Assembly: GCA_003105015.1 (NCBI GenBank)
Contig: PQAF01000010.1
Span: forward strand, 62,001 to 126,000
Direction of reading: 5' to 3'
DNA length: 64,000 nucleotides
DNA from: Rhodocyclales bacterium
GTDB taxonomy: Bacteria; Pseudomonadota; Gammaproteobacteria; Burkholderiales; Rhodocyclaceae
The notes below the pieces were generated by a model, which did not search any database, was not told where the DNA came from, and was given only the letters and a program-made list of their open reading frames with translations. Both the position numbers and the translations under genes were made by a program. Shown here piece by piece: positions 55,935-64,000 of the stretch (its first letter is position 1; each line of letters begins with the position of its first letter).

Positions 55935-56369
55935 CTATGCGCGAACCATGATGTAACTGCTAGTCGTATCTCCCTCAATCATGAAGCCGTGGCTTTCATA
56001 GAACGCTTTTGCCTTATTATTGATTTTGAAGACTTCCAATCCGATGGATTCGGATTGCATATCGGCTGAGGCAATCGCATCCCCAAGCAGTTTTCGCCCA
56101 ATGCCATTCCGCCTGAACCCCGGATGCACAACCATCATTCGTATGAACAGAAGACCATCTCGATGCTCTACCTGCGAATACCCGGCGAGCGTTCGTCCTT
56201 GGCAAGCCAGCGAAATGCTGTGAGGATCGAAGTGGCTCGCAAAATCATCTAGCTGCCATTGCTCTTCCCAGCCCCAGATCCTTGAAATAAGGCCCCGCAT
56301 TACCAATCGATAGAGCCGATAGATTGCTTCTCGATCGGCTTCTTCCGCTCTCCGATACGTGCAAATCAT
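55935..56369 (-). CDS. GNAT family N-acetyltransferase
   Basis: A 144-residue acetyltransferase. The acetyl-CoA loop is FIRMMVVHPGFRRNGIGRKL (R-x-x-G-x-G/A pattern), and KINNKAKAFYESHGFMIEGD is the C-terminal signature. Substrate unknown. Separated from neighbours by 200-base gaps on both sides. Confidence 0.9.
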   Translation of the reverse strand: MICTYRRAEEADREAIYRLYRLVMRGLISRIWGWEEQWQLDDFASHFDPHSISLACQGRTLAGYSQVEHRDGLLFIRMMVVHPGFRRNGIGRKLLGDAIASADMQSESIGLEVFKINNKAKAFYESHGFMIEGDTTSSYIMVRA

Positions 56370-56576
56370 GGCGATAGTCTATATGCATTTCATTTGATCA
56401 AACCCGTGCGTTCCTGACTTTGCCCATTGGGCCCGTCAGTCAGTATGCCGGCAAGACCGGCTGCGGCAGGGTGGGGTCTCAACGCCAATTTGCGGAGGGT
56501 GTATCCCTTCAGATTCCTTTTCCGTCTAAGCAGGTGGGCAGGCAAGCCCGACTTCATTCAGACGAAAGGAAAAGAC

Positions 56577-56867
56577 ATGGATCAGCTATCGCACCGCGAA
56601 CGGGAACTGGTGGCCATAGGTGCCGCCCTGGGCAGCAATTGCATCCCCTGTATCGAGCTTCATATTCCGACAGCCCGACAGGCCGGCCTCACGGACGCGC
56701 AGATCAGCGAGGCTATCGAGCTGGCCGACAAGGTGCGGCAGGTCCCGGCGCGCAATGCCCTTGCGGCAGGAAGAAAGGCTTTGGAAAACCCGCAATCGAG
56801 CGGGGCCGGCCCGGCCAATGCCGCCCAGTGTGCCGACCCATGCCGGCCATCTTCCCCATGCTGCTGA
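56577..56867 (+). CDS. Carboxymuconolactone decarboxylase-like (AhpD-type) protein
   Basis: A 96-residue protein beginning MDQLSHRERELVAIGAALGS. The AhpD-type redox motif CxxC...H is in NCIPCIELHI. The C-terminus adds a Cys-rich tail with four cysteines (CADPCRPSSPCC), unusual for the family and possibly metal-binding. Heads a row with an MFS transporter, a small membrane protein and an ECF sigma factor. Confidence 0.85.
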   Translation: MDQLSHRERELVAIGAALGSNCIPCIELHIPTARQAGLTDAQISEAIELADKVRQVPARNALAAGRKALENPQSSGAGPANAAQCADPCRPSSPCC

Positions 56868-56927
56868 GCGAACGGGGTGTATTTCAGCGACCGCACGCGA
56901 AGACAGCGTTAAACCGAAAGGACTTGC

Positions 56928-58145
56928 ATGACCACCCAGCGCGGCTTCAGCCCGGCGACGATCCTGCTTTGCGGCGGAGCCATCATCATGTTGTCCCTCG
57001 GCATCCGGCACGGATTCGGCATTTTTCTGCGGCCGATGACGATGGACCTCCAATGGCCCCGTGCCACGTTCGCTTTCGCCATCGCCGTGCAGAACCTGGT
57101 ATGGGGCTTCGCCCAGCCGCTTGCCGGAATGGTGGCGGACCGCTATGGGGCCGGGCGGGTCCTGGTCGCCGGGGGACTGCTGTACGCCTTGGGGCTGGCG
57201 GCAATGGCGCAAGCCACGACCGCCCTCGAACTCGCGCTGTCGGCAGGCGTGCTGGTGGGGTTGGGGCTGAGCGGCACCTATACCATTGTGTTCGGCGTCG
57301 TCGGCCGGTCGGTTTCCGTCGAGCAGCGCAGCATCTCTCTCGGCTTGTTGAGCGCCATGGCTTCTTTCGGGCAGTTCGTCATGCTGCCCTACGGCCAGGC
57401 GCTCATTTCCGGCATCGGCTGGTGGTGGGCACTGCTGATCCTTGCCGCCAACGCCTTGCTCATCCTGCCCCTGGCCATACCGCTTTCCCGCAGCCGCAGC
57501 GCCATGGCAGCGGCGTCCTCCGTCCAGCAGTCGGTCACGGCGGCGCTCGCCGAGGCCCGCGCGCACCGCGGGTTCTGGCTGCTGACGCTCGGTTTCTTTG
57601 TCTGCGGCTTCCAGGTCGTGTTCATCGCCACGCATTTGCCGGCCTTCCTGCTCGACAAGGGGTTGTCAGTGGATGCCGGCATGGCGGCACTGGCCCTGAT
57701 CGGGCTGGCCAACATCCCCGGCTCCTATCTGGCGGGATATCTGGGCGCCCGCTTCTCGAAGAAGCGGCTGCTCTCGGGCATCTACCTGGCCCGCGCCGCG
57801 ATCATCATCGCCTTCATCGGTCTGCCGGTGACCGAGTGGACGGTATATGCCTTCGCCGTGGCGCTCGGCCTGGTCTGGCTCGGCACCGTGCCCCTCACCA
57901 GCGGCGTCGTGGCGCAGATCTTCGGCGTCCAGTATCTGTCGATGCTGTTCGGCATCGTCTATCTGGGACATCAGGTCGGCGCCTTCCTCGGCGGCTGGCT
58001 GGGCGGACTGGTCTTCGATGCGACGGGGTCCTACCTTCCCGTGTGGGTCGTCGCCATCGGCCTGAGCGTCATGGCGGCCGCCTGCAATGCGTTTGCCGAC
58101 GACCGCGAGATCCGGCGGGCGCAGCTCTTGCCACAGACGGCATGA
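56928..58145 (+). CDS. MFS transporter
   Basis: A 405-residue major facilitator with twelve predicted helices. GIRHGFGIFLRPMTMDLQWP and the GMVADRYGAGRVLVAGGLLY motif A region point to an MCT/OFA-type subgroup. Substrate unknown. ATG overlaps nothing upstream; its stop overlaps the next small gene. Confidence 0.85.
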   Translation: MTTQRGFSPATILLCGGAIIMLSLGIRHGFGIFLRPMTMDLQWPRATFAFAIAVQNLVWGFAQPLAGMVADRYGAGRVLVAGGLLYALGLAAMAQATTALELALSAGVLVGLGLSGTYTIVFGVVGRSVSVEQRSISLGLLSAMASFGQFVMLPYGQALISGIGWWWALLILAANALLILPLAIPLSRSRSAMAAASSVQQSVTAALAEARAHRGFWLLTLGFFVCGFQVVFIATHLPAFLLDKGLSVDAGMAALALIGLANIPGSYLAGYLGARFSKKRLLSGIYLARAAIIIAFIGLPVTEWTVYAFAVALGLVWLGTVPLTSGVVAQIFGVQYLSMLFGIVYLGHQVGAFLGGWLGGLVFDATGSYLPVWVVAIGLSVMAAACNAFADDREIRRAQLLPQTA

Positions 58146-58273
58146 TGCGGCGCCGGAACGCAGCGATATGGCTTGCCGGCGTCGGCCTCGCCGTTTTAAT
58201 CTGGTCTGCCATGGCCTATCTGCGCCCGGAGCTGCGCAGGGCGATCATGTACAGCGGACTCGGCATATGCTGA
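58142..58273 (+). CDS. Small membrane protein, 43 residues
   Basis: A short gene overlapping the MFS stop (ATGATG), with one hydrophobic segment (AAIWLAGVGLAVLIWSAMAY) after a Met-Arg start. It falls right before the ECF sigma gene. It could be a sigma-associated regulator, but no family is recognisable. Too short for strong support. Confidence 0.45.
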   Translation: MMRRRNAAIWLAGVGLAVLIWSAMAYLRPELRRAIMYSGLGIC

Positions 58274-58296
58274 TGCCAGCCATATCGAGGAGCGCA

Positions 58297-58872
58297 ATGG
58301 ATTCGCTTGACGAACACACCGCAGTGGAAGAGGTCCTGGCCGGGGCGTCGCAACCGGTCCTGCACTATCTGATGCGCTATGTCGGCGACCGGGCCGTCGC
58401 CGAGGATCTGCAGCAGGAGACGCTGGTCAGGATCGCGCGCGGGTGGTCATCGTTCGCCGGCCGCTCGTCCGTGAAGACCTGGGCATTTTCGATTGCCAGC
58501 CGTGTGGCGGCGGACTACTTCCGCCATCCCGACCGGCAGGCCCGCATCGTTGAACTGGACGAGGCCTCGAACGTGCCGGATACCGACCCCACCGTCGGCG
58601 AGCGTCTGATACAGGACGAAATGAGCCGCTGCGTGCGCGAGGTGATCGACAGCCTGCCCGACACCTATCGCGCCGCCCTGATTCTTCACGATCTCGAGGG
58701 GCTTTCGGCCGAACAGACGGCGCAGGCCTGCGAGTGTTCGGTGGCAACCGCGAAGATCCGCATCCATCGCGCACGCCAGCGTCTGAGAGAGGCGCTCGAC
58801 CAGGCGTGTTCGTTCTACCACGACCGGGAAGGCGTCTATCGGTGCGATCGAAAGGCACAAGAGGCGGGGTAA
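58297..58872 (+). CDS. ECF-type RNA polymerase sigma factor
   Basis: A 191-residue group IV sigma factor; ATG 58297 is preferred because GAGGAG sits just upstream (ATGs at 58267 and 58273 are also in frame). Region 2: YVGDRAVAEDLQQETLVRIA; region 4: LPDTYRAALILHDLEGLSAE and VATAKIRIHRARQRLREALD. C-terminal CSFYHDREGVYRCDRK adds two cysteines that may sense metal or redox state. No anti-sigma gene is seen. Confidence 0.9.
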   Translation: MDSLDEHTAVEEVLAGASQPVLHYLMRYVGDRAVAEDLQQETLVRIARGWSSFAGRSSVKTWAFSIASRVAADYFRHPDRQARIVELDEASNVPDTDPTVGERLIQDEMSRCVREVIDSLPDTYRAALILHDLEGLSAEQTAQACECSVATAKIRIHRARQRLREALDQACSFYHDREGVYRCDRKAQEAG

Positions 58873-59403
58873 CTGGAGCGTGCCGGTTTTTGTTGTGGGC
58901 ACTCGCCTTCCCATGCGCTAATCGCAGGCGGCACCGGCTTAAGACAATGGCCCATGCCCGGCAACACAGGCCGAATAATCAATTGTCGAGAGAGTGTGAA
59001 GAAAAAGCAGCACCTTCTCCCGACTTCGATTGCGCCCGGATGCATCCGCCGTGAAGGTTCACAAGGCGAGCGACCGTCGCCAGGCCAACACCCGTACCCT
59101 AGAAGTCCTTGGCCCGATGCAGTTGAATGAACGGCTGGAAAAGCCGCCGCTCGATGTCCGGGGGGGCGCAATCGGCACCTACGGACTACCGCAGGATCAG
59201 GAGTTATATGTGGGGGCCAGGGCCGAAGGCTTGACAACCCAGCGCTTTGACGAGGTTTTCGGGCAAATTCCGCGGGACAAGCTCGCGCAGGCGGAGGCCG
59301 TGGCCTTGGTGTTTCGTGCGAAGGACGATGTCACCGACCCGGCTGCGCTGAAAGAGATGGTCAGCCGCGGCGACGAACTGGAGTTCTGTCCATGCCCGAA
59401 TTA
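58873..59403. other. Region with a doubtful hypothetical frame
   Basis: A + frame at 59030-59404 (124 residues, AELYVGARAEGLTTQRFDEV-like core) has GC-rich codon use but no recognised domain and may be a remnant. Otherwise I see nothing in the 530 bases between the sigma factor and the methyltransferase remnant. Confidence 0.35.
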
Positions 59404-59563
59404 AACATTTAGACCCTTCCCGCCGGCGAGCGACATGGCTGTTATGCCGTTCTGCAGAAAATCCAGCCAGCCGGTGGGCAAGAAACCGGTTCGGCTCGGT
59501 ACCAAACAAATAGTCATCGCCGGCGTTGCGGTACCTCGAACTCCAGATGGCCTCTTGATTCAT
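59404..59563 (-). pseudogene. Remnant of SAM-dependent methyltransferase
   Basis: The minus-strand frame opening at 59563 reads AIWSSRYRNAGDDYLFGTEP and NRFLAHRL, the start of a TehB-like methyltransferase. It then loses similarity; a frame change near 59455 would continue with AMSLAGGKGLNV, a decayed SAM motif, before a stop. Only about 50 residues of a roughly 200-residue family remain. Confidence 0.6.
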
Positions 59564-59584
59564 TACCCAGCCCCCATGTAAGTT

Positions 59585-59702
59585 AGTAATCAGTTACTTA
59601 TATAACCTGGTATTACCCCTTAGTAATACACAGTAACAAATTGTATTAATTCCGAAATTGACACACCCCCAGTTATCCATAAACTTGTAATTGACTAATT
59701 AC
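59585..59702. promoter_or_regulatory. Operator region with three GTAAT-type palindromes
   Basis: AGTAA-TCAG-TTACT (59585-59598), GTATTAC-6-GTAATAC (59610-59629) and GTAATT-GACT-AATTAC (59687-59702) are perfect inverted repeats sharing a GTAAT half-site. A TTGACA lies at 59658-59663. The layout fits TetR-family control of the efflux genes, but no TetR gene is in the window. Confidence 0.6.
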
Positions 59703-61163
59703 TTAACGGTGGCTTGTGTCGTGGCAACGCAAAAGAACTTTGGGCTAGTTCCGCAATTGGGGCTGATCCTTGCCGCATCAATCCTGGCTAGCAATACGCA
59801 GGCAGCAGATGCATTGCGGTTATGGCAGGCAATGGATCAGGCCTTGGCATCCAATCCTTCCATAAAGGGTCAAGTTGCTGAAGTTAAAAGACAGGAACTG
59901 GAAAAGGCAATTGCCAGCGGACAACATCTCCCTAAGGTGGATTTAAGCGCCAGTTACACCCGCTACGCCCATCCCACTCTGGTAACACCCATCCGTCAGG
60001 TCGGCGTGTTTCCCCCGCTTGATCAGGATATTTCCAATATCGGGCTCACCTTGAGTTTGCCTCTGTATGCCGGAGGGAAACTCGTCGCTGGCGAATCTCT
60101 GGCAGAACACAACCGCATTGCCTCGTCGGAAGCTCTCCGCGCAGCCGGACAGGATCTCTTATTCAATGTCGCGACAACCTACACGAAAGCTCTTCAACTG
60201 AAATCCCTGCAGAAAGCGCTCGCCGTTCGAATCAAAACGCTGGAAAAGGAGGAGAGCAACATCAGACAGCGGATTGCCAATGGACGCGCAGCGAAACTTG
60301 AACTCATCAGACTGCAAACGCAGCTCTCCCAGGCGCGCCATGATCGCCTTGCCGTCGAGCAGGGGGAGCACGATGCGCTCAGCCTCCTTGCAGTTCTGCT
60401 CGGGAAACGCAGTGCGGGTTTCGAGCTTGTCGAGGAGCTGGCCGTGCCTGCTTCCCTGCCAAAGACCAAGGAGGAAGCGCTGGCAGCAGCAATGTCGCAG
60501 CGACCGGAGATTCTGAAAGCGCGGGCCCTCGAAAAAGCTGCCGCCGACAGGACCGAGATCGCGCGCGGAGAGAGACGCCCGCAGGTTCATCTCGTGTCCA
60601 GGATCCAGACTACTGCCGGCGGCAGCCTGGGCCAGAACTACGACGATGGACAAATCGGGGTCCAGCTGTCGTTCCCGCTCTTCGACGGATCGATACGAAG
60701 CCATCGCGTAGACCAGGCAGCACTTGAGCACCGCAGAAGCGAATTGCAGGTTGAGGACCTCGACAATCAGATGACCGCCGAGGTCGAGCAGGCCTTCGGC
60801 GGACTGTCGGAGGCACGTTCGCGCCTCGAAGTCGCCGCACAAGGCGAGCGCGAAGCGGTCGAGGCGCTGCGGATCGAGAGGCTCCGGTACGACAACGGCG
60901 AGAGCACCATCACGGACCTGCTCGCCGCGGAAGCCGCTTTATGGAGCGCAACCGTGAATCGGCTGCAGGCCGGCTTCGACATTGCGGTACAGCAGGCGCG
61001 GTTGCTGCGCGTGACGGGAAGCCTATCGCCGGAAAGTTTCAAGCCCCGCTCTTTGGAACCGGCCAAAACCGGTGGGACAAACAGACCGTCGCAGCTAACC
61101 GGGACGGAACGGCACATTGCCATGCATCGCGGAATTTACGGCATCAGTACGTGGCTCGACTAA
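59691..61163 (+). CDS. TolC-family outer-membrane efflux protein
   Basis: A 490-residue (or shorter) OEP protein. The TTG at 59691 falls in the third palindrome; GTG 59709 or 59721 are in-frame alternatives, the latter closest to the signal peptide (LVPQLGLILAASILASNTQA). Two OEP repeats show LWQAMDQALASNPSIKGQVA and SQRPEILKARALEKAAADRT. First gene of an efflux operon. Confidence 0.88.
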   Translation: MTNYLTVACVVATQKNFGLVPQLGLILAASILASNTQAADALRLWQAMDQALASNPSIKGQVAEVKRQELEKAIASGQHLPKVDLSASYTRYAHPTLVTPIRQVGVFPPLDQDISNIGLTLSLPLYAGGKLVAGESLAEHNRIASSEALRAAGQDLLFNVATTYTKALQLKSLQKALAVRIKTLEKEESNIRQRIANGRAAKLELIRLQTQLSQARHDRLAVEQGEHDALSLLAVLLGKRSAGFELVEELAVPASLPKTKEEALAAAMSQRPEILKARALEKAAADRTEIARGERRPQVHLVSRIQTTAGGSLGQNYDDGQIGVQLSFPLFDGSIRSHRVDQAALEHRRSELQVEDLDNQMTAEVEQAFGGLSEARSRLEVAAQGEREAVEALRIERLRYDNGESTITDLLAAEAALWSATVNRLQAGFDIAVQQARLLRVTGSLSPESFKPRSLEPAKTGGTNRPSQLTGTERHIAMHRGIYGISTWLD

Positions 61164-61177
61164 GGCAGGAGACGTAA

Positions 61178-62185
61178 ATGAAGAAGGCTCACAAGATCGG
61201 CGCTGTAGCGGTTGTGGCTGCTCTCGCCGCCGGCATTCTGTGGTGGGTGTCGCCATGGACATCCGAGACGGGAAACAACATGGTCGAGGCCTCCGGCATC
61301 ATCGATGCGACGGAGATTGGCGTTGCATTCCGGGCGACAGGCACTCTTCGCTCCCGCCCGATCCAGGAGGGCAGCCTGGTCAGGGCCGGGCAGTTGCTGG
61401 CCGAACTGGATGATCGGGAGGCGGGAGCGCGTCTGCGTCAGGCCGAAGCGGCCGCTCTGGCCGGGGAGGCCAAGCTAAAGGACATGGAAAGAGGCTACCG
61501 CCCCCAGGAAGTGGCGGAAGCCAAGGCGCAGGTGGAGCAGGCGCAGGCAACGCTGGGCAATCTAAATGAAGAATCGAAACGCTCAGACAACCTCTACCAA
61601 GGCGGTGCCATAAGCCGCCAGCGGCTTGAGAAAGACAGGACCGCAGCCACGGTCGCCCTTCAGCAACTCAAATCCGCGCAAGAGCGGCTGAAGCTGCTGC
61701 AAAGCGGCTTTCGCCCCGAATCGATCGCTATTGCCCGCGCGCAGTTGAAGGAGGCGCAGGCTGCCGCCGAAGTCGCGCGCGTTGCCTGGGAAGACATGCG
61801 CGTAAAGAGTCCGGCGGATGGCGTGATTACCCGGACCCACGCCGAGACCGGCGAAATCCTGGCTGCAGGTCGGCCGGTTGCAACAGTCACCGATCTTTCC
61901 AGGCCATGGGTTCGGGTCTATATCCCGGAAAACCGGATCGGCATGGTGCGGCTAGGCGCCAAAGCGAAGATCAGAATTGATACCTATCCGGATCGGACGT
62001 TCGACGGCCAGGTGACCTATGTCTCATCACAGGCGGAATTCACGCCAAAGAATGTCCAGACCCAGGAGGAGCGCGTCAAGCTGGTGTTTGCCGTGAATGT
62101 GACGGCGGAGAATGTCGCCGGTGCGCTCAAACCGGGCATGCCGGCCGATGTGTATATTGCCGTCCCGGCCGAGGCAGGAAATTGA
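61178..62185 (+). CDS. HlyD-family membrane fusion protein (YbhG-like)
   Basis: A 335-residue periplasmic adaptor with N-terminal signal anchor (IGAVAVVAALAAGILWWV). The lipoyl-like and alpha-hairpin segments flank QARAQLKEAQ-type helices, and VRVYIPENRIGMVRLGAKAK is the beta-barrel motif. Links the TolC-like protein to the ABC exporter whose ATPase gene follows. Confidence 0.92.
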   Translation: MKKAHKIGAVAVVAALAAGILWWVSPWTSETGNNMVEASGIIDATEIGVAFRATGTLRSRPIQEGSLVRAGQLLAELDDREAGARLRQAEAAALAGEAKLKDMERGYRPQEVAEAKAQVEQAQATLGNLNEESKRSDNLYQGGAISRQRLEKDRTAATVALQQLKSAQERLKLLQSGFRPESIAIARAQLKEAQAAAEVARVAWEDMRVKSPADGVITRTHAETGEILAAGRPVATVTDLSRPWVRVYIPENRIGMVRLGAKAKIRIDTYPDRTFDGQVTYVSSQAEFTPKNVQTQEERVKLVFAVNVTAENVAGALKPGMPADVYIAVPAEAGN

Positions 62186-62186
62186 A

Positions 62187-63053
62187 ATGTCGCTGGCCGG
62201 GCTGCTAAGCGCCAGGGATATCGCGGCAAGCTCCCGCTTACTGGAGCAGAGAGACCGCAGGGCCTTGCTGTTCTATGGCGTTTCCGGCCTCGTGATCGTT
62301 CTCGGCAGCGAGGCGGCAGTGTTCCACTTCGACCTTGCCAACCAGTACGGCTATCTGCCGATGCTGACCAGAGGCGTGCTCTACCTTCTGCTCACGACGC
62401 TGCTCTGGGCTTCTCTCCTCAGGAGCAACCGCCATGCCATCACGGCCCTCCTTGAGGAGAAGCAGGATTTCTACGAATCCCTGCTGCTCGCGCACGACAA
62501 TGCGCTCAGCCTCAAGGACTCGTACACCGGCGGGCATGGCCGGCGGGTGGCACGCTATGCGCACCTGATTGCCGGAGCACTGGGACTCAAGGAGGAGGAT
62601 GCCGATCTGGTCAGGGAGGCGGCGCGGCTGCACGACATCGGCAAGATCGGCATTCCCGAATGCATTCTCAATAAATCTAGCCAGCTCACGGCAGCGGAAT
62701 TGACCATCGTCCGCAAGCATTCCGCGACGGGCTCGGACATCTTGCGCGCCATTCCGTCCCTGCGCCGCCTTGCCATCGCGGTGCGGCACCATCATGAACG
62801 TTTCGATGGCGGTGGCTATCCTGACCGGCTGCAGGGCATGATGATCCCGCTTGCCTCGCGCATCATTGCAGTCGCCGATGCTTTCGATGCCCTCACCACG
62901 CATCGCAGTTACCGTGAGGCTTCGCCTCCTCATGAAGCACTGGACGAACTGGTCAAATCCGCAGGCTCGCACCTCGACCCTGACATCGTTTCCGCAATCG
63001 TGCGCCAGCCCGTTCGCGACGTCTTGTGCGCCGCGCATGGAGAAATGCTGTGA
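62187..63053 (+). CDS. HD-GYP domain phosphodiesterase with two TM helices
   Basis: A 288-residue protein. Two N-terminal membrane helices (about residues 28-48 and 58-76) are followed by an HD-GYP domain: SLKDSYTGGHGRRVARYAHL, AARLHDIGKIGIPE (HD) and VRHHHERFDGGGYPDRLQG (GYP). It probably hydrolyses cyclic di-GMP. It is unusual as a member of an ABC efflux operon: it starts just after the HlyD gene and its stop overlaps the ABC GTG start. Confidence 0.92.
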   Translation: MSLAGLLSARDIAASSRLLEQRDRRALLFYGVSGLVIVLGSEAAVFHFDLANQYGYLPMLTRGVLYLLLTTLLWASLLRSNRHAITALLEEKQDFYESLLLAHDNALSLKDSYTGGHGRRVARYAHLIAGALGLKEEDADLVREAARLHDIGKIGIPECILNKSSQLTAAELTIVRKHSATGSDILRAIPSLRRLAIAVRHHHERFDGGGYPDRLQGMMIPLASRIIAVADAFDALTTHRSYREASPPHEALDELVKSAGSHLDPDIVSAIVRQPVRDVLCAAHGEML

Positions 63054-63988
63054 GCGAGCCTGCCATCCACGCCTGGCAACTGAGCCGCGCCTTCGGCGAG
63101 CAGTGGGCCGTACGCGACCTCGACCTGACCGTCAGGCGGGGCGAAATATTCGGCCTGGTTGGACCGGATGGCGCCGGCAAGACCACCACCATGAGGTTGC
63201 TGACCGGCATCCTGGCCGCCAGCTCGGGCCATGCCACGGTGGCGGGATTTCCGATCGATGGCGCAGAGGAGGAAATCAAGAAGCGCATCAGCTACATGTC
63301 CCAGCGCTTCGGTCTATACGGCGACCTGACGGTCGAGGAGAACCTCCGCTTCTATGCCGATTTGTATGAGGTGCCGCGGCGGGACAGGCAAGTCCTCGAG
63401 GATCGGCTGCTCGGCTTCTCCAACCTGACGCCGTTCAGGAAACGCCAGGCGCGCAATCTGTCCGGTGGCATGAAGCAGAAGCTGGGGCTGGCCTGCGCCC
63501 TGATCCATAAGCCGGAAATCCTGTTTCTGGACGAGCCGACCAATGGCGTCGACCCGGTTTCGCGCCGCGACTTCTGGCGCATCCTTTATACGATGCTCAA
63601 GGAGGGAGTCACGATCTTCCTGTCGACCGCCTATCTGGACGAGGCGGAGCGATGCACGCGGGTGGGCCTGATGCACCGGGGCAGATTGATTCAGTGCGAT
63701 ACCCCGCAGAAGCTCAAGGAAGGCATTCCAGGGCTGCCGCTGGAACTGATCACGGATCGTCCGCGAGAAGCGCGGGAGGCGCTGACCCTGCAATTGGGCG
63801 CCAGTCGCGTCAGCCTGTTTGGCGGGAAATTGCATCTTTACGCCGCTGAAGAATCGGAAGCGGAACGGGCAAGGGACGTTCTGCGGCGGGCCGGCATCGC
63901 CCTGCTATCGGAAAAGAGGATCGTGCCGACGCTCGAGGACGTGTTCATCCGCCAGGTCTCGGACGTCCCCGAAAGCGAGGCGGCATGA
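63050..63988 (+). CDS. ABC transporter ATP-binding protein (YbhF-like)
   Basis: A 312-residue ATPase. Walker A GLVGPDGAGKTTTMRLLTG, Q-loop YMSQRFGLYGDLTVEEN, signature NLSGGMKQKLGLACAL, Walker B ILFLDEPTNGVDPVSRRDF and the STAYLDEAERC H-loop variant (Ala-Tyr replaces the usual His region). It is a single ATPase half with a C-terminal domain. GTG start overlaps the HD-GYP stop. Confidence 0.93.
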   Translation: MSEPAIHAWQLSRAFGEQWAVRDLDLTVRRGEIFGLVGPDGAGKTTTMRLLTGILAASSGHATVAGFPIDGAEEEIKKRISYMSQRFGLYGDLTVEENLRFYADLYEVPRRDRQVLEDRLLGFSNLTPFRKRQARNLSGGMKQKLGLACALIHKPEILFLDEPTNGVDPVSRRDFWRILYTMLKEGVTIFLSTAYLDEAERCTRVGLMHRGRLIQCDTPQKLKEGIPGLPLELITDRPREAREALTLQLGASRVSLFGGKLHLYAAEESEAERARDVLRRAGIALLSEKRIVPTLEDVFIRQVSDVPESEAA

Positions 63989-64000
63989 ACAACGGCAACG
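63985..64000 (+). CDS. Start of next efflux gene (cut by window edge)
   Basis: ATG 63985 overlaps the ABC stop (ATGA) and reads MNNGN to the window end. By operon logic it is likely the partner ATPase or permease of the ABC exporter, but only five codons are visible. Confidence 0.5.

Overview
The window is GC-rich chromosomal DNA of a betaproteobacterium, most likely Rhodocyclales-like. The main evidence is the linkage groups dacA-dat-ybeD-lipB-lipA, mreBCD-mrdAB-rlpA, gatCAB, and EIIA-Man/HPr/EI next to gshAB, plus a SAM-II riboswitch in front of metX-metW. The species cannot be named from the sequence alone.

Positions 1-32700 are compact core genome. In order they hold glutathione synthesis (gshA 5'-truncated by the window edge, gshB), apbE, a permease-less regulatory PTS, a SAM-II-controlled metXW operon followed by an AmpG-like permease, the stress/envelope cluster yqjD-yqjE-yqjK with a LETM1-like gene, divergent xthA/pyrE, a lysoplasmalogenase, gatCAB interrupted by two paralogous lipoproteins, the cell-shape cluster mreBCD-mrdA-mrdB-rlpA-dacA, dat, ybeD, lipoate synthesis (lipBA), a TlpA-type thioredoxin, DinB-like and DUF4197 proteins, rep helicase and a diheme cytochrome c. 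Several intergenic GC-rich inverted repeats intrude into gene ends here.

Positions 32800-48000 form an accessory island beside tRNA-Arg(CCG). A 5' half-copy of that tRNA sits 108 bp upstream of the intact gene, and four GTGAC iterons at exact 11-bp spacing lie just downstream. A consensus sigma-70 promoter then opens a same-strand run of seven genes: a DUF4258-like protein, a fusion of a degenerate adenine methylase with a type I specificity domain, hsdM, hsdS, hsdR, a SLATT two-TM effector and a CD-NTase (a minimal CBASS). A repressor/excisionase-like switch with nested palindromes, a tyrosine recombinase, an HD-domain protein, an HNH nuclease and a ParS/MbcA-like small protein follow. The main find is this anti-phage cluster, in particular the predicted catalytically dead methylase-TRD fusion next to an apparently intact type I system and CBASS.

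Positions 48000-59600 are a mosaic: an orphan 2-TM protein, a complete IS3-family element, umuDC joined to an orphan Xre/ParS-like gene and a SRAP (abasic-site crosslinking) gene, an HNH plus Mrr-like nuclease pair, a GNAT enzyme, a CMD-MFS-ECF sigma operon and a methyltransferase remnant. Positions 59600-64000 begin an efflux operon (TolC-like, HlyD-like, an HD-GYP phosphodiesterase, ABC ATPase, then the start of the next gene) behind a promoter region with three GTAAT-type palindromes.
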